From Candidatus Macondimonas diazotrophica (GTDB lineage Bacteria > Pseudomonadota > Gammaproteobacteria > UBA5335), in contig NZ_SRIO01000001.1 in the NCBI RefSeq assembly GCF_004684205.1, positions 62,001-126,000 of the forward strand: DNA of 64,000 bases. Reading direction: 5' to 3'. Shown one piece after another: positions 43,980 through 53,106 of the stretch. Every line of letters begins with the position of its first letter. The stretch's first letter is position 1. The translations under genes and the position numbers were made by a program. The notes beneath the pieces were generated by a model. That model worked only from the letters and a program-made list of their open reading frames with translations. It searched no databases and was not told where the DNA came from.

Positions 43980-44312
43980 ATGAAGACCATCAGTCTGAAC
44001 GACCTGTTCAACCTACTGCGTTCGCCCACCCCGCCGGTCCTGGTAGAGGCCCTGCCCGCTCGCTATTTCGCACAGGGACACTTGCCGGGTGCGTGCAACA
44101 TCAACACTGGGGAGGTAAAGACGCTCGCGCCGCAACTGCTGCCTGACAAAGACGCCGGTATTGTCGTGTACTGCGCCAGCGTTACCTGCACGAACTCGGA
44201 TCAGGTCGCGGTGCAATTGCACGCTTTGGGCTACAGCGATGTAACGGTATTCAAGGGTGGTAAGGCGGAATGGCAAGCCGCCGGCCATGCGCTGGAGGGG
44301 GTCGCCGCATGA
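43980..44312 (+). CDS. Rhodanese-domain protein
   Basis: The start at 43980 follows GAGGTG. The 110-residue single rhodanese domain has the active-site loop VVYCASVTCTNSDQVAVQL, with a Cys at the expected start of the loop (YCAS) and another at TCTN. It could transfer sulfane sulfur. It overlaps doxX by 4 bp and is controlled with it by the divergent MarR. Confidence 0.88.
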   Translation: MKTISLNDLFNLLRSPTPPVLVEALPARYFAQGHLPGACNINTGEVKTLAPQLLPDKDAGIVVYCASVTCTNSDQVAVQLHALGYSDVTVFKGGKAEWQAAGHALEGVAA

Positions 44313-44734
44313 GCCGCAATTTCAGTGACCGATACCTGAATCCTGCCCTTGCCGCGATGCTGCTGCGGGTCGCTCTCGGCAGCATGTGGATTGCCCATGC
44401 GATGCTCAAATATGTGACGTTCACGATTCCGGGCTTTTCCAGCTGGCTCGAAAGCCAGGGCTTACCTGGATTCATGGCTTGGCCCGTCTTCATCCTCGAA
44501 CTGCTTGGCGGCATTACGATTCTTGTTGGCTTTCACGGGCGCTGGACGTCCCTTGCCCTGCTGCCGATCATGGTGGTAGCCACCTCGACGCACGTCGCCA
44601 ACGGCTGGGTACATAGCAGCCAAGGCGGTGGCTGGGAGTACCCGGCCTTTCTCGCAATCGCGTCGATGGCGCATTTTTTTGCTGGAGACGGCATGCTTCG
44701 CTTGGGACGCCAATCCCGTTTGAAAATGCCCTGA
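44309..44734 (+). CDS. DoxX-family membrane protein
   Basis: The 141-residue protein has four predicted helices and the DoxX pattern: AAMLLRVALGSMWIAHAMLKY, GFMAWPVFILELLGGITILVGFHGRWTSLALLPIMVVATSTHV, YPAFLAIASMAHFFAGDGM. It is coupled to the rhodanese gene by ATGA. In other bacteria DoxX proteins act in thiosulfate:quinone or redox/thiol stress. The module MarR-rhodanese-DoxX suggests response to sulfane-sulfur or thiol stress (inference). Confidence 0.85.
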   Translation: MSRNFSDRYLNPALAAMLLRVALGSMWIAHAMLKYVTFTIPGFSSWLESQGLPGFMAWPVFILELLGGITILVGFHGRWTSLALLPIMVVATSTHVANGWVHSSQGGGWEYPAFLAIASMAHFFAGDGMLRLGRQSRLKMP

Positions 44735-45431
44735 AATGGCTTGTCCAGACATACCAGCCCGCGGCGCGATGCCTTCACAATACGGCTCGCGTCGCGGCGT
44801 GCGTGTAGTCAGGGTGACCTGGTTGCTTGAGAATTGACTGCTCACGCTCATGACCGATGTCATAGGCGCCACACATAAATATTAAGCGGCATCACGTAGC
44901 GACATCCGCTTGAACACGGGTAGGTACTACGCCCAACCCGAGCAATCGGGGACAGACCACGGTTTCCCTTTCTTGGCTAGGGTAGCTGCCCGCTTCCTCA
45001 CGCCATACGCCGCGGCGGCCTTGAGCAAATCGCCCAAGACATTGGCGTTGTTTCTCCTGCCCATCAGCCCCTCGCGATCGATGCCGATCTTCGGCCACGA
45101 GACGAAACAAGGCCGTCGAAAAGTTATCGGCTCCGTTTGGCTTGGCGGTCGCTGAATGCGGTGGGCTTCGAGTCGATTCGGCGAGGTCTCCGGCTGACTC
45201 ATAACTCCAAGAGGCCGCAGCCTCGACGGCGCAATCGACGCGGCGCAAGATGGCCACGAATATGCATGAATAACCCGTGACAGCTGCTGGCGTGCGGACG
45301 GATTGGTGCGAGCAGGACTTGAAAGTCAACGACTTGGCTTGACCTTGGGGACAGCGACGGGCCAGCGCGCGCCTTCGTCCCTGTCACAGACCGGACAAAG
45401 CTGACAGGCATGACATCGCGAGGAGGCATCA
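44735..45431. other. Low-coding region with a repeat, possible gene remnant
   Basis: Almost 700 bp without a gene that I can support. The minus-strand frame at about 44930-45200 has the peptide GLMGRRNNANVLGDLLKAAAAYGVRKRAATLAKKG, which looks protein-like but lacks an intact start and has no match that I recognise. The region contains the right copy of the inverted GGGGACAGACCACGG repeat. It may be decayed mobile or transferred DNA. Confidence 0.4.
44947..44968 (-). repeat. Inverted copy (right) of GGGGACAGACCACGG repeat
   Basis: CGGGGACAGACCACGGTTTCCC. Its complement matches the left copy at 43335-43355 with one extra T. The two copies face each other around marR, rhodanese and doxX. Confidence 0.7.
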
Positions 45432-45695
45432 ATGGGACTGAATCACGGACAGATGGGCGACATGGTGTTCGCCGCAAAGGCCATCCACAACGACGGCAGC
45501 CTGCCGGAGCATGACGCCGATGGCCTGCTGGTGCCGGCGGGCGGGCGGGGCGTGATCGTGAATGTCGGTCATCTGGAAAGCGATCCCGCGCAAGTGCTGT
45601 ATCTGGTCCGCTTCGAGAACCCGGACGGGGTACTTGGTCCACCGCTGGGTTGCTGGCCGGGTGATCTGGCTAGCTCGCCGCCCGATGCGGCATGA
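45432..45695 (+). CDS. NifZ-domain-like protein
   Basis: The ATG follows GCGAGGAGGCATCA. The 87-residue protein resembles NifZ: GQMGDMVFAAKAIHNDGSLPEHDADGLLVPAGGRGVIVNVGHLESDPAQVLYLVRFENPDG fits the 'NDGt.Pg...GdLLv..G..G.V...G.......Y.V.F' pattern. NifZ helps mature the nitrogenase MoFe P-cluster. No other nif gene is in the window. It is coupled (ATGA) to a SagB-like gene, so a different maturation role is possible. Confidence 0.65.
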   Translation: MGLNHGQMGDMVFAAKAIHNDGSLPEHDADGLLVPAGGRGVIVNVGHLESDPAQVLYLVRFENPDGVLGPPLGCWPGDLASSPPDAA

Positions 45696-47308
45696 GCGAA
45701 GCCGCGGTCGGCATCACGCCCTGGGAGTACCACCAGCGCACCTGGCATCATCTCGACCGCTACGCCGCGGGGCCCCAGACGCTGGACTGGGACGCCCAGC
45801 CCGATCCCTTCCGGCGCTATGACGGGTGCCCGGAAATCCCGCTGTCGCTCACGCCCACCTCCGCCAACGTGTCCTTCGGGAATCTGCACCGGCCGGGGGC
45901 GGTGCTTCCAGCACCGCTGGATCGGGCCGGGTTGGGCCGTCTGCTGGAACTCGCGCTCGGCCTGTCGGCCTGGAAACAATACGGGCCGGACCGCTGGGCG
46001 CTGCGCTGCAACCCGTCCAGCGGCAATCTGCACCCGACGGAGGGCTATCTCGTCTGCCGCGCGCTGCCCGATCTCGCGGATGGGGTGTATCACTACCGGG
46101 CGGACGCGCATCTGCTGGAACAGCGGGCGGCCGTTGGATCGGGCCCATCCGCGGACGGGTCGGTCGCGCTGCTCGGGTTGACCTCCATCCACTGGCGCGA
46201 GGCGTGGAAATACGGCGAGCGTGCCTATCGCTATTGCCAGCTCGACGTCGGCCACGCGGTGGCGGCGCTGTCGTATGCGGCGGCGCTGCTGGGCTGGCGG
46301 CTGCAGTCCCTCACGCATTGGCCGGATGCGGCGGTCGCCGCGCTGCTCGGTGTGGATCGACCCACGGACGGCGCCGAGGCGGAGCATCCGGATCTGCTGC
46401 TGGCGGTAGACACCGGGCCCGCGGGCGCGCCGCCCGAGGCGGATGCGTGGCTGGCCTGGGCGCGCGACGCCGAGTGGCAGGGTCGGCCGAATGTGCTGGA
46501 CCATCGCCCGCTCTATCAATGGCCGGTGATCGAGGCGGTGAGCCACGCAGCTGACAAGCCCGCCACGCCTGTGTTTTTCCCAATGATGCACGATGCGCCG
46601 GCCGTGCGCCCGGCCGCTGGGGACGAACGCCCGGCAATGGCGGTGATTCGCGAGCGTCGCTCGGCGCAGGCCTACGATCCGGCCGGGACCATGCCGCTCG
46701 CCACACTCGAGGCGCTGCTGGACCGGTTCGTCCCGCGCGCCGACGTGCCACCGTGGGCGGCTTTGCCCGAATCCGACCGGCTGCATCTGCTGCTGTTCGT
46801 GCACCGGGTGGACGGCCTGACGCCGGGGCTCTACGCACTGCCCCGCTCGGCCGCGGGGCGGGCACTGCTGCTCGGCGCGCTGGATGCGCGCTTTGCCTGG
46901 AAGTCCTGCCCCGAATTGAATCTGGGCGAGGCGCCGCTTTACCGGTTGGCAAGTGGCGACATGCGGCGCACGGCCGGGCTGCTGTGTTGCCATCAGGCGA
47001 TTGCGGCGCAAGGCGCGGTCACCTTCATGCTGCTTGGCGAGTGGGGCACCGACCTCGATGACGAGCCCTGGCGCTATCGCTGGCGGCACTGGGAGGCCGG
47101 CGCGCTGGGACAGACGCTTTACCTCAACGCCGAAGCCGCGAGTCTGCGCGGCACGGGGATCGGCTGCTACTTCGACCCGGCGGTGCATGAGATCCTGGGT
47201 CTGTCCGACCGGCGCCTGCAGAGCTTCTATCACTTCACCATCGGCCGGCCGCTGCTCGATGTGCGCATCCAGTCCCTGCCGCCCTATGCGCATCTGCGAC
47301 GCGAGTGA
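45692..47308 (+). CDS. SagB/ThcOx-type nitroreductase-family dehydrogenase (two domains)
   Basis: The 538-residue protein contains two nitroreductase-like halves. The first (about 40-230) has LSLTPTSANVSFGNLHRPG, LLELALGLSAWKQYG, LRCNPSSGNLHPTEGYL and VYHY. The second (about 300-535) has AVIRERRSAQAYDPAG and TLYLNAEAASLRGTGIGCYFDPAVHEILGL. The SSGNLHPTE motif and length fit the SagB-type FMN dehydrogenases, which oxidise azolines in peptide natural products. No SagC/SagD (YcaO) or precursor gene is near, so thiazole synthesis is not supported. It is coupled to the NifZ-like gene. Confidence 0.82.
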   Translation: MSEAAVGITPWEYHQRTWHHLDRYAAGPQTLDWDAQPDPFRRYDGCPEIPLSLTPTSANVSFGNLHRPGAVLPAPLDRAGLGRLLELALGLSAWKQYGPDRWALRCNPSSGNLHPTEGYLVCRALPDLADGVYHYRADAHLLEQRAAVGSGPSADGSVALLGLTSIHWREAWKYGERAYRYCQLDVGHAVAALSYAAALLGWRLQSLTHWPDAAVAALLGVDRPTDGAEAEHPDLLLAVDTGPAGAPPEADAWLAWARDAEWQGRPNVLDHRPLYQWPVIEAVSHAADKPATPVFFPMMHDAPAVRPAAGDERPAMAVIRERRSAQAYDPAGTMPLATLEALLDRFVPRADVPPWAALPESDRLHLLLFVHRVDGLTPGLYALPRSAAGRALLLGALDARFAWKSCPELNLGEAPLYRLASGDMRRTAGLLCCHQAIAAQGAVTFMLLGEWGTDLDDEPWRYRWRHWEAGALGQTLYLNAEAASLRGTGIGCYFDPAVHEILGLSDRRLQSFYHFTIGRPLLDVRIQSLPPYAHLRRE

Positions 47309-47323
47309 GACCGCTGCGCGGTT

Positions 47324-47497
47324 TCAGCAGCAGCGGTTAACGCCGCTGGAAAAATCGCTCGGGATGATGCCGACGGATGAAGCGCACCGGAACACCGGCG
47401 GCCGCTCGGGGCAAGCGGCATGGTGGTGGGCGAGATAGCGCTCATCAGCGTCGTCCTCGCTCCGTTGGCGGAACAGCGCCCACGCCCGTCGCAACCA
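47324..47497 (-). pseudogene. YbdD/YjiX-like (DUF466) remnant
   Basis: Translation LRRAWALFRQRSEDDADERYLAHHHAACPERPP...SGVNRCC matches the short partner of CstA, including the terminal NRCC. In the middle the family sequence (RFIRRHHPERFF) appears in another frame, so there are two compensating frameshifts. It lies directly downstream of the cstA remnant, as in intact cstA-ybdD operons. Confidence 0.6.
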
Positions 47498-47499
47498 GT

Positions 47500-49115
47500 C
47501 GCGTGCGGGTTTGATCGGTCCTGCCCTTGGGGGTCTCTCTCGATCAGTTCGAGGATCGACGCGGCAGCGCTTTCGCGCAGCGGCAACACCGGCCATCCGA
47601 TGATCACGCCCCAGACGGTGTAGGCCATGTCGAGCACGATGATCCACAACAGCGCTGCAAAAAATACCGTCAGCCCGCCATCGATCTGTCGATTGAGAAC
47701 GAGCTGCGGCGCCACGGCGGCCTTTTCGGGCGGCAACGCGCCGGCGGCCAGACGTTCGGACAGGTCGCGCGCGCCGGCAAAAGCCCGATGCGCGGATCGG
47801 CTCAGCACCTTTTACGCGGCTGCCGTAGTGATCGCGATCATGAACCATGGCGAGGCAACCCGGTCACCCATACCTACCGCAACCGCCCGGACTCGACGAG
47901 GATGCCAGTGGCGACCGACAGCGCGATGGCAGCCAGAGGATGCTTACGCCGCTGTTGGGATCGACCACACCCCTGCGCAGGAATAGCCCCAGGCCACGAC
48001 CATCGCGCTGAACTGAGCAGCAACCGACGGCGTCGGCCCAGCGGTTCCCATATAGCCCCCAGTAGGTCTTGGAGCAGGAAGCCGCCAACGCGCCTTCCAG
48101 CAACGGCTTCGACCATGATGACGAAGTGAAGCCACAATGCATGCAGGCTCTCGCCGAAAGCACTGCTGAAGATGCTGGCCATGCCGATCGCCAGCGACGG
48201 CGCGTCACCGGTGCGGAAAAAGAGCAAGGTCCGCCCATGTCATGCGTCAGGTCTGCCATCGCGCGGTGCTCACCGGGTAGCCCGAGCCGCCAATGGTCGT
48301 GTCGATCAGGCCGGCCGGGCTGATGATGGCGCAATAGAGTCCCGGGGTCGAGCATGCTCCCGGCCATCAGGGCCATCAGGCCACAACTGACGCCATAATC
48401 ATGGCCCCATAGCCCACCCGCGAGACGAGCGCATCGCTGTCGAGCAGCTCGGGGGTCGTACCCGAGGCCACCATGGCGTGAAAGCCCGAGACGGCACCGC
48501 AGGCTGATGGTGATGAAGACGACGGGGAACACAGGACCGGCAAAGATGGGACCGGAGCCGTCCACGAACGGGGTAATCGCGCGGCGCGAGCAGCCGCCAG
48601 ACCGGCCGGATCGCTGCCGCAAAGCCGTAGGCCATGATCATCCAGGCCACGGATGCGCCGTCCCAGTCGAATCAGGTTCGAACCACCGCGTGCGTGTCGA
48701 TCCAGTCGCCTCCATGGTTGATCAGCAGCAAGGCCCGCCCGATCAGCGCGACTTCCAGAACGCGTCCGGGGCGAATCTGATTCCTATAGAGGCCGATCAG
48801 CATAGCAATGGGTATGCTCGCGGCCACCGTCGCCGTCCCCCATGGACTGTGCTTCATGGCATCGAGCCGTCAGGCCCAGCGCCGAAATCAGTGCGATGAG
48901 GATCATGAAGGTGCCGGTAAAAAGCAGCACTGCCGGTGTGGTCCGATCGGTGTCGAACATCAGCATGCGGGCAGCAATCCAGGCCGCATCAAGCCGGTAA
49001 ACCAAGGCATACAAGCAGACGGCCGCAACGATCAGCCACGCGTGTTGATGGACTCACCGCAGTGCAGCGCCACACCGCCGAGCGTGAACGCGCCAAGAGC
49101 GGCGGGCAATGACCA
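47500..49115 (-). pseudogene. cstA: Decayed cstA (carbon starvation / pyruvate transporter)
   Basis: CstA-like peptides occur in order but in different frames: LGAFTLGGVALHCGESINTRG, frameshift, LIVAAVCLYALVYRLDAAWIAARMLMFDTDRTTPAV (about 49115-48900), an internal deletion, then SPWGTATVAASIPIAMLIGLYRNQIRPGRVLEV (about 48850-48740), AYGFAAAIRPVWRLLAPRDYP (about 48630-48570), FVDGSGPIFAGPVFPVVFITIS (about 48560-48500), MALMAGSMLDPG (about 48375-48340), and finally VFFAALLWIIVLDMAYTVWGVIIGWPVLPLRES (about 47680-47580). An intact gene would encode about 690 residues; less than 80% is left. Functional CstA takes up pyruvate or peptides. Confidence 0.85.
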
Positions 49116-49316
49116 AATACGGGGCGCAAGACGAAATGGCATGGGCAGCCAAGCCTCGTGCACGGAACAACGCGCCCGCCCGCACGGTATGCATCCAGGC
49201 GGTCGCCAGCGAGAATAACCCCACGGGTACAGTGCGCCAAACCGGCCCGTCTTCTTGGTGTGATCGACGATCGACTGACGTCAACGTCATGCCGTGTGCT
49301 GGCCCCAGTCGGGGAA

Positions 49317-49952
49317 TCAGGCGCAGGACACTCCGGTTCCCCGTAAGCCGCAATAGCCGTTGGGATGATGCGCGAGGTACTGCTGATGTTCGGGCTCCGC
49401 AAAATAGAACGGGCCCGGGGGAGCGATCTCGGTGGTCACCGCCCCGTATCCTGCCTTGTCCAGGCGTTTGTTGTAGGACTCCAGGCTGTTCTGGACCGCA
49501 ATTCGCTGGATATCGTCACTGACCTGAATCAGCGATCGATACTGCGTGCCGACATCGTTGCCCTGGCGCATGCCCTGTGTCGGATCGTGCGCCTCCCAGA
49601 AGATCCGGAGCAGATCCTCATAGGCGATTCGGGTCGGATCGAACACCACTTGAACCACCTCGGCATGCCCGGTGCGCCCGCTGCAAACCTCGTCATAGGT
49701 GGGATTGGGCGTCAGACCGCCCGCGTATCCAGCGGCGGTCACATAGACGCCAGACTCGGTCCAGAAACGGCGCTCTGCCCCCCAGAAACAGCCCATGCCG
49801 AAGCGGGCGATCGACAGACCCGGTGGATAGGGCGGGACGAGCGGGACATCCAGCACGGCATGGCGCGTAGGAATCGCAACCGCTTGCTCGCGCCCGGGCA
49901 GTGCTTCACTGGTGGTTGGCAACCGCAGCTTGTAGGGGTGAATGAATCGCAT
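49317..49952 (-). CDS. msrA: Peptide methionine sulfoxide reductase A
   Basis: Start chosen at 49952 ([14 protein letters not shown]), giving 211 residues. The catalytic motif [44 protein letters not shown], and [14 protein letters not shown] are intact, and the C-terminal Cys pair ([12 protein letters not shown]) can resolve the sulfenic acid. It repairs oxidised methionine. The gene is between the cstA remnant and the CsrB-like RNA. Confidence 0.93.
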   Translation of the reverse strand: MRFIHPYKLRLPTTSEALPGREQAVAIPTRHAVLDVPLVPPYPPGLSIARFGMGCFWGAERRFWTESGVYVTAAGYAGGLTPNPTYDEVCSGRTGHAEVVQVVFDPTRIAYEDLLRIFWEAHDPTQGMRQGNDVGTQYRSLIQVSDDIQRIAVQNSLESYNKRLDKAGYGAVTTEIAPPGPFYFAEPEHQQYLAHHPNGYCGLRGTGVSCA

Positions 49953-50057
49953 GGCTTTGGCCTCCGCTTGCGCCGTCCCTAAGTATTCAGACCGATGCAA
50001 ACCCCGGGAGTGCGATTTTGTCTTTGTGAAACGCTTCTGGAAACATCGATCTGGAGA

Positions 50058-50091
50058 CAAAAAACCCCGATCGGGTAAACCGATCGGGGTT
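50058..50091 (-). terminator. Intrinsic terminator of the CsrB-like RNA
   Basis: On the minus strand AACCCCGATCGG - loop - CCGATCGGGGTT (12 bp) followed by TTTTTT. No protein gene ends just upstream on this strand. Confidence 0.9.
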
Positions 50092-50370
50092 GCGTGAGCC
50101 AAACATGGCTGAAAGCAAAGTTCTCGTGTGCACTGAACGACCGATTGATGACTCGCCTCGCCGGCTTCCTGCCATCCGATCCCCTCGTCCATGACCGGAA
50201 GGGAGCCTCAATCTTCAGTGGCCTTCCTGGCCAACAACAATCTTCCTGATTGCCGGTCCGTTTTTTCGTCCTTGAACTCTTCCATGAGCAGTGGCTTCCT
50301 GCCACCATTCATCCCTGACCCGGCCAATCCTTTGGCCCCGTGGTATCCGTACCACAATGTCTTCGGACGG
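50058..50370 (-). ncRNA. CsrB/RsmZ-type regulatory RNA (CsrA/RsmA sponge)
   Basis: The minus strand holds at least a dozen GGA motifs within ~230 nt, six of them in hairpin loops: GTGGTA-CGGA-TACCAC (50340-50355), GGCCAA-AGGA-TTGGCC (50322-50337), GTGGC-AGGAA-GCCAC (50291-50305), CAATC-AGGAA-GATTG (50238-50252), GGCC-AGGAA-GGCC (50220-50232), GGC-AGGAA-GCC (50163-50173). A strong terminator follows. CsrB, CsrC, RsmY and RsmZ share this design and sequester CsrA/RsmA. The 5' end is an estimate; no -35/-10 pair is convincing. A GacA-like box lies upstream. The open frame inside (50215-50418) looks accidental. Confidence 0.8.
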
Positions 50371-50425
50371 TTTCAATGATCTCTCATCGAGGTGACGCAA
50401 ACAGTCAGACAATGCCAAAATGCGA

Positions 50426-50443
50426 TGTAAGCATTTTCTTAAT
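50426..50443. promoter_or_regulatory. GacA-like upstream activating box
   Basis: TGTAAG-CATTTT-CTTAAT: a perfect left half and 4 of 6 in the right half of the TGTAAG-N6-CTTACA consensus. Its centre is ~65 bp upstream of the estimated start of the CsrB-like RNA, the usual place. Confidence 0.55.
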
Positions 50444-50493
50444 ACCTACTATTGATGCCACAACGGCCTCATGGAGACGAGTCGGATACTGAC

Positions 50494-50961
50494 ATGATTG
50501 GCTTCCTGCAACGCGTCCGGTCTGCCTGGGTGGACGTCGACGGCGAACGCATCGCCCACATCCAGGGGGGATTGCTGGTCCTGATCGGCATGGAGCGCCT
50601 CGATAGCCTCGCGACCGCCGCCCGCTTGCTGCAGCGCATCCTCGACTACCGGGTCTTTTCCGATTCCAGCCAGCGCATGAATCTCAGCTTGCGGGATGTG
50701 CGAGGTGAATTGCTTCTGGTGCCCCAGTTTACCTTGGCTGCCGACACACGCAAAGGCAACCGGCCAGGATTTTCACCGGCCATGGCGCCGGAGCAGGCCA
50801 GGCCGCTCTATGCGGAATTGGTGAAGCAGGCCCGTGCGCTGCACCCGCGTGTGGAAAGCGGATCATTCGGTGCGAACATGCAGGTCAGTCTGACCAATGA
50901 CGGCCCGGTCAGCTTCTGGCTCGAGGTGAGCCCCCACGGCCAGGACCCAGACCCGACCTGA
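50494..50961 (+). CDS. dtd: D-aminoacyl-tRNA deacylase
   Basis: The start at 50494 (MIGFLQRVRSAWVDVDGERIAHI) gives 155 residues. The DTD signatures are SQRMNLSLRDV (SQFTL-like) with VPQFTLAADTRKGNRPGFSPA and the C-terminal NxGPxT-type motif seen as LTNDGPVSFWLE (GPV in place of GPT, a common variant). It hydrolyses D-amino acids from tRNA. Confidence 0.93.
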   Translation: MIGFLQRVRSAWVDVDGERIAHIQGGLLVLIGMERLDSLATAARLLQRILDYRVFSDSSQRMNLSLRDVRGELLLVPQFTLAADTRKGNRPGFSPAMAPEQARPLYAELVKQARALHPRVESGSFGANMQVSLTNDGPVSFWLEVSPHGQDPDPT

Positions 50962-51003
50962 GACAGCACACCGAAGCGAGCGGGCATCAACATGGCAATG
51001 GAG

Positions 51004-51079
51004 TGGTGGGCCGTGCAGGACTCGAACCTGCAACCCGCGGATTATGAGTCCGACGCTCTAACCATTGAGCTAACGGCCC
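51004..51079 (-). tRNA. tRNA-Ile (anticodon CAU, lysidine type)
   Basis: Reading on the minus strand: acceptor stem GGGCCGT, D-arm GCTCAATGGTTAGAGC, anticodon loop CTCATAA, T-arm GCAGGTTCGAGTCCTGC, and encoded CCA. The CTCATAA loop and the lack of initiator features (A-U pair 1-72 or the three G-C run) fit tRNA-Ile2 rather than tRNA-Met; elongator Met is the alternative. Confidence 0.85.
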
Positions 51080-51170
51080 GTAAAACGAAATTACATTGGA
51101 ACGCGGCGAGAAAAAGCCCGCTCTCCGGGTGAGCGGGCTCTCGTGGGTTTCCCAGTGACGCCTGCCGTCC

Positions 51171-53018
<1,848 letters not shown>

Positions 53019-53060
53019 ACGGCGGCTCAACCTTAGGCAAGGGGCGTAAATAAACGCCCA

Positions 53061-53066
53061 ATTATA
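53061..53066 (-). promoter_or_regulatory. -10 element upstream of rpoD
   Basis: TATAAT on the minus strand, 43 bp before the rpoD start and between dnaG and rpoD, with a weak -35. A small GGGCGT/ACGCCC hairpin (53042-53059) overlaps the probable start site. Confidence 0.5.
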
Positions 53067-53106
53067 TAGTATTTCATGTGGGACCGACTAAAATCCAGCA
53101 CCACAA

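Noticed and set aside
45692-47308. A thiazole/oxazole-modified peptide (streptolysin S-like) cluster
   Set aside because: Only the SagB-like oxidase is present; there is no YcaO, SagC or precursor gene, and the neighbour is NifZ-like.
50215-50418. A 67-codon minus-strand open frame in the CsrB-like region
   Set aside because: The segment is explained by short perfect stems with GGA loops; the frame has no ribosome site and ends well before the terminator.
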